Below, in pieces: positions 9,001-15,559 of a stretch of DNA of 64,000 nucleotides; within the stretch, counting starts at the first letter, position 1; every line of letters starts with the position of its first letter. Position numbers and translations under genes: made by a program. Source of the DNA: Paenibacillus sp. MMS18-CY102 (GTDB lineage Bacteria; Bacillota; Bacilli; Paenibacillales; Paenibacillaceae); assembly GCF_009789195.1 (NCBI RefSeq), contig NZ_WSTC01000010.1:112718-176717 (forward strand), written 5' to 3'. The notes beneath the pieces are model-generated. The model did no database searches, was not told the origin of the DNA, and saw nothing but the letters and a program-made list of their open reading frames with translations.

Positions 9001-11592
9001 TTCCAATGGGTTGTCATCGATGAAAATAAAGCTATCCAGCCCGAGGCGAAGCCGCTCTGCAAGCTGGATGAGATTAGACGATTTGGATTGCCAGTTAATC
9101 ATGTCGGCAACGATATGGTCTTTCTTCAGAATCATATCGGGATTCGTTTCGAATACTTGCCAAACATCATGCTCGGCGTTTTTGCTGCACAAACAGACGA
9201 GCATGCCGGACTCTGACTGCTTCACGAGAAACTTCTGGAATTCACGGTACCCTTCGTTAATTTGGATACCGTCTGCCCCATCCTCCCCGCATACCCCGTG
9301 CCATAACGTATGGTCACAATCTACAACCAGCACCTTATAGGGATTGCTTCGAAGCTCGAATATACGCCTCGATATGGACGTAGCCAACAAATGATAATAG
9401 GAATCGGTATATGGAATATGCCCCAGCTCATCGCGGAGCGAATCTTCAAAGTCATGAACGCTATAGTTTTCATGCTGTTGCTGGCTGGAGACAGCCGTAA
9501 TGCCCTCTAGCGTTTGAAGTTGCTTCAGCAGTTGCCCTTCCAATCGCTCCAGCAGCTTCGACCACTGCGGGTGCTGCCGGTATAGGGAAGAAGGCGGGCA
9601 TACGATAACTTGGGTAACCGGATGCGCTCGCTGTGCGTACGTTTGAAAAGCCGCAACAAACCGTTCAAACGTGTCCAGCATAAACGGCTCATCCAGTTCC
9701 CGCAATTGTGCGTGGCTATCAGCCGCATCGTCCCGGTAACGCATCCAATCCTCAAAGCGGATTAATACAACATTCAACCCGTCTACGCCCATCCCGAGCA
9801 AGCTGCCCGGGTCCAGCAAAGCTTGGAATAATTGGTTGTAAGGCGTATAGCTAATTTCCATTTGCACATCCAACGTATTCGCCCAAAACAGCAGCCCCGG
9901 CGTCAAAGGCTCAGCCGTAAACGATGCCGCAATGCGTACCGGAACATGCAGCTTATGCGGGCTTGCCACTGAAGCATCCGCCAGCGGCTTTACGCCCGTC
10001 CCATCAAAATCGCTGACAATGTCCACGTCGCCGGGAGCCGCTGCAGATAGTGCCTCAATGATACGCACAGCAGCCAACTCAGGCGGGATCGCCTTGAAAC
10101 CCGCAGTCGGCGTATTGTTCATATCCGTCAGAAGGCGCGGGGGCCTTGCGATTGTAAACGAAATATTTTTTTGGCTTTTTGCCGCCGTCTGTACAAGCCC
10201 TTCAATCGCCAGCTTCACACTCACATAGTGCGGAAACTCTTTTGGCTGCTCTTCGACAAACTCAGATGAAACCGCTACCACATTTCCTCGCGATTGGGCC
10301 AGCATATCCATAAACACCGTCATCGGAGCTGCTGTAAGCACCATATTTTGATCGATGTACGAATGAATTCTTTCAAAAGCTTGTTCCGATAGCTCAAGCG
10401 GAACCGGCGGGGCACAAGCACAACAAACTAGAATATCGAGCTTGCCGAATTGCTCGGTGATTGTATCCTTCGCTTCCTTGCACCATGCCATGCTGCCCGC
10501 GTCCCCCTGCAACAGCGTGACGCTGCCTGGGGCATCCGACAAGCCTTCCACCAGTTGCTCAGCTGCAGATAAGCTCCGGTTGAAGTTTACGATCACATCA
10601 CAGCCTTGCAGGGCAAGCGACTTTACAATCGCTGCGCCGAGCCCTCTGCTGCCGCCAATGACGACCGCCGTTTTTCCCTTCATCTCTGCCAGGGACCGAC
10701 TCCCCAGCAATGCACGCAGCTCAGCAGAAGGCATCGCCTTCAGTTCCTTTCGTACATATGCATCAAGCTCGCCGCTTGCCACTAGCCGCCCTTCGCTATA
10801 AACGTTAAGCCCCATCTGCAGCAAGCCAAAGCTATTATCGTAATGGACAGCAGTAAGCTGATAGTCGAGGCTGTCGCATTGCTTCTTGGCAGAAGCCTCG
10901 AACGTTAGGCTTAATTTCTTAAACAGCGCCTGGCGGCCAGGCATAATCATGCCGACCAAATAGCTGCATAGCAGCAGCGTGTTCAACTGCGTAGCCGTCA
11001 TTGCATATTGGGAAAGCGACACTTTGCGCCGCAGCCGGCCAGCCGCTTCTTTATTCACCACATACGTGCCCGTGCGCGTAATTGGCTTTATAAAGTCCGA
11101 TTCTTCATAAATTAGGGCGTCCATTCGGGGTTGTTCCGTACTGACTGTCTCTTCCGGTTCGAACAGCTCTTGCTTGCCTGCTTCAGGTACATCTGGGTTT
11201 GCTGCCATATCTCCGTCGGCACCTTTAATAACAGCTATTGAGGACAGTACGCATCTGCTAATTACGCGTGCCCCATCCAACAGCTCGAAGCGCGCACTGT
11301 CCTCTTGCCCGTCATTCGTGCGAATTTCATATTCAATATCAGCGAACATAGGGCCAAGAAACTCCGCATCCAGCTGCCGCAGTACGCGATTGCGGCTTCC
11401 GCGAACGTTCCCCAGCATAGCAAGCAGGCCCATAATGCCGTATAGGACATTTTTGCCGTATGGCGTGCTCCTTGCATAAGTCTCATCGATATGGAGTGGG
11501 TTTCTGTCATGGCTTGCAGCCGCGAACCGCTCGAAATCCTCTCTACTAAAAGACGCTTTACTACCCTTTGCCTCTCTATTTTCCGCTGCCAA
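79..11592 (-). CDS. Trans-AT polyketide synthase with FkbH loading unit, 3837 aa
   Basis: Start is TTG at 11592 after GAAAGGAGTG. Domains by approximate residue: MaoC-like hotdog with the hydratase dyad D29/H34 in DRNPLH; a second hotdog-like segment (about 165-290); an SDR reductase with GGSRGLG near 312 and a YxxxK pair; an FkbH-type HAD with DCDHTLW near 756 followed by a GNAT-like tail; ACP1 with Ser in LDSF near 1239; KS1 (1305-1730, DTACSAS with Cys 1470, both His motifs); DH1 (His 1968, DGAFQ near 2139); KR (TGGAGGVG near 2487, catalytic Ser/Tyr region SSIAGA and DYATAN); ACP2 with IDS near 2802; KS2 (2900-3330, DTMCSAS Cys 3070); DH2 (HxxxGxxxxP near 3552, DGALQ near 3722). There is no integrated AT, so malonyl units must come from the AT protein encoded just upstream. 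The protein ends after DH2, so the second module is split across two proteins. The loading unit probably charges a phosphoglycerate-derived starter. Product unknown. Confidence 0.93.
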   Translation of the reverse strand: MAAENREAKGSKASFSREDFERFAAASHDRNPLHIDETYARSTPYGKNVLYGIMGLLAMLGNVRGSRNRVLRQLDAEFLGPMFADIEYEIRTNDGQEDSARFELLDGARVISRCVLSSIAVIKGADGDMAANPDVPEAGKQELFEPEETVSTEQPRMDALIYEESDFIKPITRTGTYVVNKEAAGRLRRKVSLSQYAMTATQLNTLLLCSYLVGMIMPGRQALFKKLSLTFEASAKKQCDSLDYQLTAVHYDNSFGLLQMGLNVYSEGRLVASGELDAYVRKELKAMPSAELRALLGSRSLAEMKGKTAVVIGGSRGLGAAIVKSLALQGCDVIVNFNRSLSAAEQLVEGLSDAPGSVTLLQGDAGSMAWCKEAKDTITEQFGKLDILVCCACAPPVPLELSEQAFERIHSYIDQNMVLTAAPMTVFMDMLAQSRGNVVAVSSEFVEEQPKEFPHYVSVKLAIEGLVQTAAKSQKNISFTIARPPRLLTDMNNTPTAGFKAIPPELAAVRIIEALSAAAPGDVDIVSDFDGTGVKPLADASVASPHKLHVPVRIAASFTAEPLTPGLLFWANTLDVQMEISYTPYNQLFQALLDPGSLLGMGVDGLNVVLIRFEDWMRYRDDAADSHAQLRELDEPFMLDTFERFVAAFQTYAQRAHPVTQVIVCPPSSLYRQHPQWSKLLERLEGQLLKQLQTLEGITAVSSQQQHENYSVHDFEDSLRDELGHIPYTDSYYHLLATSISRRIFELRSNPYKVLVVDCDHTLWHGVCGEDGADGIQINEGYREFQKFLVKQSESGMLVCLCSKNAEHDVWQVFETNPDMILKKDHIVADMINWQSKSSNLIQLAERLRLGLDSFIFIDDNPLECAEVRAEAPNVLTLQWPTDPEMMHRFMSHLWIFDRSFITKEDRQRSGLYQADAMREQLREQSGGFASFIESLELEVKLQPLDEANIARVSQLTARTNQFNFTTIRRSSPEIRYFLEQPGAECWTVEVKDRFGDYGLVGLMLTVCGEQQLEVDTFLLSCRVLGRGVEYRMLAKLGKLARERGIRQVRVNGRQTDKNEPALQFLSNFGSGEPCGEGRVWQLEAAKLAELSFASFDGGASVGEVRKQAAVKRKPGQSSAAMIFANARECEALMERLADGLHNIAAITAEVEAFTASSRTGHSEKAPQAAMAVPAAAAVPAEAVPAAAVQKQDAPSRTVMGYAWKSQLVDEIKGLFAKVLGVDAGIFDVDGELEHYKLDSFKIIETMVELNKRFDQLPPTLLFEHRTIRSLVGYLEQNHEMEVLKQYGNLAEGAAALPAPSLSERDEIVIVGMHGKYPKSETLEQLWSHLLDGQSCLSDLPEGRWNDIGIYGEAGEHGDVTGGFLRGVDRFEAPFFRITPREAEFMDPQQRLFLETVWGLLEDAGYTTETIDRNTGVFAGVIASDYGTLTDMAALQGAGSYRNADMYQIPNRISYYYNFHGPSLAVDTACSASGTAVHLACESLKRRECNTAVVGGLNVFLHPSRFIQYSQMQIMSKDGVCKPFGKDAGGTVFGEGIGALLLKRAEDARRDGDHIYGIIKGTAINSGGKTNGFTVPSPNAQAELVAEAIDRAGIEAETIGYVEAHGTGTSLGDPIEIRGLQMAFEKQPESGRPIAERKKQYCAIGSIKANIGHLESGAAVAGIIKVLLQMKHETLVPSLNAEEPNPLIAFGQSPFYVQQKVSKWEKTYNQAGHSVPRRAGISSFGAGGSNAHIIIEQNELELPVLQPKASQAGEAVLIVLSAGDELRLRHMARRLAAFIGTRVETSDTIRDGSICMSLKQIAYTLQVGRTAMAARIAITASTVEELAGKLHRYADSEQGAFAEGVFMSAQGEEPNAAGQQGNVKGNEFVAKALQGRNWDEIARIWTMGMPIDWNVLYEEGTPGRVPLPTYQFEGERYWIPAVKVAAPMLAESAGSNVLHPLIGSNTSNLKEQKFTTRLSGEESLLQNHQLFDEPLLPGTAYLEAIRAAAVLSSDTQVHALRNMIWMRPIGFAEGSRAFELVLAPADEEGVLVCEVVTREADGAPIVHACGEVVLADALSDGSREAGHIELAQIRQRMERRTAGPDLYQAYGELGLRLGPAFQVVKEIHAGDGEALAWIEKPSGLGEGQEAFEYDPALLDGAFQSVLAFCGEDANELLVPFMLNEIALFRPLTNSYFAHLTCVSEERGDGSLSRTFHITFADEQGAVLAVARDFTARAYKKSSSASIGALSDSDRNEASMFRYEWRPSAIDASIAEPLNRSGYLLLFDGEDGQLRGLLQQSFSMSGGQGTIVVKPGSEYCELEDSAYTIRPGSREDYTRLIESLLQAGRMPKHVVHGWSTERFSPDRAGMEAQLEQGFYSMLFLTQALMEAKPSKRITMLYVYGYESSENQPAYASVSGLAKTVTQENPLFACKTVHWQQGHTAEQLGEGLLKELAASMEEVEVSFRADGRYVRQAVPCTQEQDVSRSWDEQLEIGAVPFRQKGSYILTGGAGGVGSLVALHLAERVKANIVIAGRSVIDGRIEALMNQIVLLGGEAEYVQADIADFEQACGLVGKAKSRFGAIHGILHGAGVLRDGYILNKTVADASVVLSSKTVGLANLDEASKGEQLDLFVMFSSIAGAFGNVGQCDYATANRFMDEYALWRDAQRMLGLRHGKSLSINWPLWADGGMTVNEWSLERLNGKLGIVPLDKKIGLNLLEQICAMGEPSVLLLYGDPDKAEWAARAGILDAKKEVPSAAAQASALINGQSPETPAGTADIVQASLARLQAMAENYLKQLLTEETKIPSAQLRSRDALDQYGIDSVMIMRLTNQMEASFGKLSRTLFFEYKTIEKLAEYLCAHHQPALAELLGWKAERNSSSTLAAAEQEPPKRAAAANRLQRKSIAGSVTPIAAMPDGQGELDIAIIGINGKYPGAPDLEAYWKMLQAGEDQVKEIPAERWDYRKLFHPEKGKEGKVYSKWGSFLDNVDKFDPLFFNISPREAELIDPQERLFLQCAWHTFEDAGYTRASLEGTEVGVFAGVMWGEYQMLGVEEMMKGNVTASSSLFASIANRVSYFFDFQGPSLAVDTMCSASLTAIHLASESIRRGECGMALAGGVNLSLHPNKYVHICQGRFASSDGRCKSFGVGGDGYVPGEGVGAVLLKPLHQAVADGDRIYAVIKGSSINHGGRTNGYTVPNPQAQADLIEKAIKRARISPRTISYVEAHGTGTSLGDPIEMAGLGKAFGAHTQDRGFCPIGSAKSNIGHLESAAGIAGLTKVLLQMQNKQLVPSIHSETLNPGIDFDSTPFYVQRKLEEWKRPIIAGKEMPRRAAISSFGAGGSNAHLIVEEYESTSTARGAAVQGLGSTGGQLFVLSAKTEERLVDYAAKWLAFLDADSQTLPSLDEIAYTLQNGREAMEERLAIACSTLQELRESLASVVTGDGEALAPNVYRGNSRRNGGTISLLVEGEAGRLFIRTLIGQGEWAKLAQLWVTGAEIEWNMLNGGLEREKVRLPLYPFAEERCWLPTVGAAYRMAGAAEAEHALHPLVGRNISNFYEQKYAAALPGGAFYFTDHVVNGVNMLPGVAYLEMARAAGELSAERPVEAIKDLAWLSPVVSTDSEASVGLEIQLLPDGDNAAFEIGSSTGNIAVHAQGTLVFGGDGEIALNGERPQADLEALRARCTSGVSGSAYYGMLAGLGFAYGPRFRTIQSWMSSGTEAVAELELPESLTTEWGQYRLHPAMLDGALQAVVGLHAGSSLPGEGPLVPFFLEEMKIYAPLTERCIAYVTYEGDVMRMYNVRLVDERGNVLVDLRGLMLKRATKAERLDELEEADRELLESFQQLATGELNAEEVARMMR

Positions 11593-11632
11593 AATACTGC
11601 ACTCCTTTCTAAATCTATATCGCTTGACTCCA

Positions 11633-14600
11633 CTATGCCCGTACTGCTAACGCTGGCTCGCATAACGACTGCAGCCGTTCCAGCAATAAAGCCGCGGTCT
11701 CTTCCAGCAGCTTCAGGCCGATAACGTCGACGTTGCGATTGCGCCAATGCTCTAGCTCAGTTCCTTTCACCCATTGATTGAACGCCCCTAATGCCGGTCC
11801 GCAAAAGATTTGGTAATCGATCTGATGCTCTTTCTCGCCTCTTACTGCAAAGCTTAAAGCCTGCTCCAAATACCATTTGAAAACAAGCGCCATTTGCTGC
11901 TTCCCATTGCCACTGGCTTTGGCGATCTCGTCCGCGCTGCCGTTTAATCGAATATCCTCTAGTATGCGAGTAAAGCTGCGTTTGAAATATTTCTCCTGAA
12001 TGAGTACGCTATTCTTCTCCCCAATCTCATCAAGGGATTGGAACACACGGTAAAAGTCGTACAATTTATTCGCCCTTGCCGGGAAAAACACGCCACGCTT
12101 AAGCACTTGCACCTTAGCGCCCATCTCAAACATAGCGGAAGAAGGCACATACTCCGTATCTTGAATGTTCATCTGCTGCAACAAATCTTTCGCTGAATCA
12201 CTCGTGCGCGCCTCAACCGTACACTGATTAATCGAGCCTGTAACGATGAAATCCGCTCCCATCAAAAATGCCGCAGCAGCAGACTCCGGCGTGCCGATTC
12301 CACCTGCTGCGCCTATACGAATGTGACCGCCCTTGCTTCCAAGCATCTCATTCCGCAGCCTTATGATCGTAGGGAGCAGCGAAGTTAACGAAGCGCCCTC
12401 TGTGTAACCGCCGGAGTCGCCTTCCACACATAGCTCGTCCGCCATTGGCAGCTCCTTCAGCAGTTCGGCTTGCTCCGCGGAAATAACGTTCGTTATTAAC
12501 AGCTTCTCGACGATGCGCGCCGGCGCAGGCTTTAGAAAAGCTTCGGCGACCTCGGGCCTAGACACTTTCCCGATAATCCGCCCATTGCTTGCCACGCTTC
12601 CGTCGGCTTGCCGGCGAATCCCATTCGCCCTAAACATAACAAGAGCTGGCGTAATGCTCAAATATTCCGAAGCCATTAATACGCTAACGCCATGCTTGAG
12701 GTACATTTGGATGAATTTCTCCTCCGCTTCCGGAAGATGCGGGTTATAGACAATGTTTGCGCCGTACGGCTGTTCCAGCGTGAGCGCATTCTTGATGGCT
12801 GCCAGTTCTCTTTCGACCGCATTCGTTTCCAAACCATCCGCCCCAAGGAAGCCTAGCATGCCCGCTTTGGCTGCTTTCACCACCATCTCTGATGAAGAGA
12901 TTCCGCGATGCATTGGTCCAACTAAATAAGCATACTTTAATCGGTATTCCTTCCGGAATGCTTCATTGCCGAGGGTAGCCGGCGAAATGGCCGCATGCCC
13001 CGTAACCGCATGGGCAGCTGCCGCCTCAGTTTGCGCTCCAACAGCTGCATGATAGCTTTCAATAATCTGTGCATGCTCCACTGTTACTTGTTCCGATTTT
13101 ACGGAAGCAGGCACATCTGTATTCCCATCTAACCTTTCGTTTGCCTGTACTTCTGCTTGCTGCTGTAATGCTTCAACTTCAACCCGAACTTCAGCTTCCG
13201 TTTCATCTTCAAGCTCTTCATCTTCAACAATTAACGGTTCAGCTTGCAGCTTAATTTTTGTTACGAGCTTTTTCAACACATCACCCGGGCCGATTTCTAC
13301 AAAGTCAACCTCGCCTTTGCCCATCACATACCGAATCGATTCCGTCCATTTCACGGCGCTAACCATTTGTTTGCTTAATGTATCGTCCATCACTGCCGAG
13401 CGGTAAGGACGGGCATATACATTCGAGATGACCGGTATGGCAAGCTTGCCAAATTTGAACGATTGCACGAATCGTTTAAACTGTTCGTACGCTTCATTCA
13501 TAAATGTAGAGTGGAATGCCCCACTCACATTGAGCGGTACATAGACTGCCCCTGCATCGGCAAACCGCTTCTCTACGCGCCCAATATCATCTGCTTTGCC
13601 GGAAATAACGATCTGGCTCGGAGAGTTGTGATTAGCAATCGATAACGCGGCGCCACTTTCTTCAATAATTTGTTGGATGCGGTCCTCATCAAGCCCGATC
13701 ACGGCGGCCATCCCACCGCCTCTAGCCATCCCCATCAGCTCACCCCGTTTTTGCACGAGCCTAAGGCCCGTCTCAAAATCGAAAGCGCCGCCAGCCAGAA
13801 GCGCATTGTATTCGCCAAGGCTATGGCCGATTAGATAGTCCGGCTGTTGTCCTGTCTCCTGAAATTTGCTCATATAAGCTAGCGCATTTACCGTATATAA
13901 AGCAGGCTGCGTAAAAGCCGTCTGCCCCAGCTTTCGCTCTGGATCATTCAAACACAAGTCCTTGATCGAATATCCGAGCACCCGATCAGCAATCTTTGTT
14001 ATCTCAGGGAATTGGTCGAACCATTGTCCCCCCATTCCTTTCACCTGCGATCCTTGGCCTGGGAACATATATGCTAACATCACTCGATCTCCCTTCGATT
14101 TGAACTGCGGTCTCTCACTTCCATTTAGCCCCATCATGTCCGTCATTTTATTGACGCTTTGCTCAAAATAACCCTTCTGATCAGCAAAGGGGGATAAGAA
14201 GGCAACAATATTGCGATGCAATGAATCATCTATTAATCGTTTTGTAAAATTGCCTAATGTGCCGCCAGGACTCATGTCAGCAAATATTAACGAGTCTCCA
14301 TATTTATGGCGTAACGTCGCAATCGACTTCGAAAAATGCATTTGTTCTCTTGCAATATCCCAAAAATAGCTTGGCTGCAATTGCGTAACCTGTTCACCGC
14401 TCAAGCCAGATATAAAGCCGATGCTAGGTTTACGAATGGCCAATCTATTCAAATAAGCCATAAAGGGCTCACGCGCACGATCGATCAAACGCGAATGAAA
14501 CCCATGGGACACCGGGAGCTGGAGACTGATTATTCCTTTGCTATTCAATCCGTCGCGAATCTTGCCTAAATCCGCGTCGGTCCCAGCAATAACGAAATGG

Positions 14601-15097
14601 GCATCATTATTAACGGCCACCATTTCACTGTTCTGATTTAGGAGCGGAAGTTCCGCATAGAAGGCTGGATTATCCAGAACTGCAGCCATCCCCCCGGCTT
14701 CACAATGTGTTTCAAATGCCTGAGCCTGGCGAATGACCGCCTCCAACGCCATCTCCGGCTCCATAATGCCTGCAATTGCAGCCGCAGCGAACTCTCCTAA
14801 ACTCGTGCCTAGCACGTAATCAGGCTGTATGCCTCTACGAATCAAGGTCTGGGCTAAAGCATATTCCGTCATGAATATTGCTGGGTGCGTATGTAACGTT
14901 CGGCCAAACGATGCGGGCTTCGAAGGGCCCTTGTTCCCTAGCACATCAATAACCGAAAAATTGCAGTTCGATTGTACGATCTTATCAAGAGACAGCATGA
15001 TTTCTCGATATACGGTTTCGTTGTCGAATAAGCTTCGCCCCATACCGTAATATTGAGAGCCCTGCCCCGCAAACATAAAAACAATCTTGCTCCTCAT
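11633..15097 (-). CDS. Discrete AT-AT-ER protein of the trans-AT PKS
   Basis: First gene of the PKS operon, 1154 aa from the chosen start. Three parts are visible. AT1 begins at the N-terminus (FMFAGQGSQYYGMG) but has GTSLGE where malonyl transferases have GHSxGE, plus SHGFHS; this pattern suits the acyl-hydrolase or proofreading branch. AT2 starts near residue 345 (MFPGQGSQ) and has canonical GHSLGEYNAL and SGAFHS, so it should load malonyl-CoA onto the ACPs. The C-terminal ~450 residues form a PfaD/PksE-type flavin enoyl reductase (YLVGPMHRGISS, GAAGGIGTPESA, TGSINQCTVEA) acting in trans. An in-frame ATG at 15115 also exists, but family members begin KIVFMF and the GGAGG lies 11 bases before the ATG at 15097, so I prefer the latter. 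The next gene follows after 40 bases. Confidence 0.93.
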   Translation of the reverse strand: MRSKIVFMFAGQGSQYYGMGRSLFDNETVYREIMLSLDKIVQSNCNFSVIDVLGNKGPSKPASFGRTLHTHPAIFMTEYALAQTLIRRGIQPDYVLGTSLGEFAAAAIAGIMEPEMALEAVIRQAQAFETHCEAGGMAAVLDNPAFYAELPLLNQNSEMVAVNNDAHFVIAGTDADLGKIRDGLNSKGIISLQLPVSHGFHSRLIDRAREPFMAYLNRLAIRKPSIGFISGLSGEQVTQLQPSYFWDIAREQMHFSKSIATLRHKYGDSLIFADMSPGGTLGNFTKRLIDDSLHRNIVAFLSPFADQKGYFEQSVNKMTDMMGLNGSERPQFKSKGDRVMLAYMFPGQGSQVKGMGGQWFDQFPEITKIADRVLGYSIKDLCLNDPERKLGQTAFTQPALYTVNALAYMSKFQETGQQPDYLIGHSLGEYNALLAGGAFDFETGLRLVQKRGELMGMARGGGMAAVIGLDEDRIQQIIEESGAALSIANHNSPSQIVISGKADDIGRVEKRFADAGAVYVPLNVSGAFHSTFMNEAYEQFKRFVQSFKFGKLAIPVISNVYARPYRSAVMDDTLSKQMVSAVKWTESIRYVMGKGEVDFVEIGPGDVLKKLVTKIKLQAEPLIVEDEELEDETEAEVRVEVEALQQQAEVQANERLDGNTDVPASVKSEQVTVEHAQIIESYHAAVGAQTEAAAAHAVTGHAAISPATLGNEAFRKEYRLKYAYLVGPMHRGISSSEMVVKAAKAGMLGFLGADGLETNAVERELAAIKNALTLEQPYGANIVYNPHLPEAEEKFIQMYLKHGVSVLMASEYLSITPALVMFRANGIRRQADGSVASNGRIIGKVSRPEVAEAFLKPAPARIVEKLLITNVISAEQAELLKELPMADELCVEGDSGGYTEGASLTSLLPTIIRLRNEMLGSKGGHIRIGAAGGIGTPESAAAAFLMGADFIVTGSINQCTVEARTSDSAKDLLQQMNIQDTEYVPSSAMFEMGAKVQVLKRGVFFPARANKLYDFYRVFQSLDEIGEKNSVLIQEKYFKRSFTRILEDIRLNGSADEIAKASGNGKQQMALVFKWYLEQALSFAVRGEKEHQIDYQIFCGPALGAFNQWVKGTELEHWRNRNVDVIGLKLLEETAALLLERLQSLCEPALAVRA

Positions 15098-15138
15098 CTC
15101 CAAGAACGCCTCCATTACATCCCGACTATAGATGGAAT

Positions 15139-15181
15139 AAAAAAAGCAATCGGCTTGGAGCTAAGCTCCAAACCGATTGCT
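15139..15181 (-). terminator. Intrinsic terminator in the leader of the PKS operon
   Basis: On the minus strand a 17-bp stem with a single G-U wobble and a UUA loop (15145-15181) is followed directly by seven U. It lies between the operon promoter and the first PKS gene, about 40 bases before the start codon. Without antitermination it should stop nearly all transcription, which makes it the natural target of the adjacent LoaP. Confidence 0.88.
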
Positions 15182-15183
15182 AG

Positions 15184-15237
15184 AAATGTATTGTGGGCAC
15201 ACTCTCTCCCTTTCATCTGCATACGCACACTACATTT
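15184..15237 (-). promoter_or_regulatory. Candidate LoaP-recognition hairpin in PKS leader
   Basis: The leader RNA can pair AAAUGUA with UACAUUU (15184-15190 and 15231-15237), then a G-A mismatch, then UGUG with CACA, closing a loop of about 30 nt that contains GGGAGAGAG. It ends two bases before the leader terminator. LoaP proteins are known to need an RNA hairpin in the leader between promoter and terminator. That this hairpin is the one used is inference from position. Confidence 0.45.
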
Positions 15238-15351
15238 TCATATCATGTCAAAGTTGCGCAATGCTAACGTGCCGTAACAACGATTAGTATTCGAACCTCT
15301 ATTTAAATAAATCAACTTCCGTGCATAGGCATTTTCCCAAACTCACAACTT

Positions 15352-15380
15352 ATTATGCTCTCAATGCCTCTACCTGTCAA
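15352..15380 (-). promoter_or_regulatory. SigA-type promoter of the PKS operon
   Basis: On the minus strand a perfect TTGACA (15375-15380) and a CATAAT (15352-15357) are separated by exactly 17 bp. Transcription should start near 15345, giving a leader of roughly 230 nt ahead of the AT-AT-ER gene. The promoter lies inside the divergent intergenic region shared with loaP. Confidence 0.78.
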
Positions 15381-15559
15381 GGGACTATAATATTAGATAA
15401 TCAACCACAAGATGACAAGTGAACATCGCAAACAGCTCCCTAAAGTTGGAACTGCATCCAAATGTCAAGAAAAGTTAACAAATTACCCAGACGATTCGAC
15501 AACATTTTACAAATTGGCTGTGCTAGAGTGTTTATACAATTGCAGCAGAGGAGGTAATC

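Noticed and set aside
15515..15540. TTGGCT/TATACAAT as a loaP promoter
   Set aside because: The spacer is only 13-15 bp and the start would fall on the ribosome binding site.
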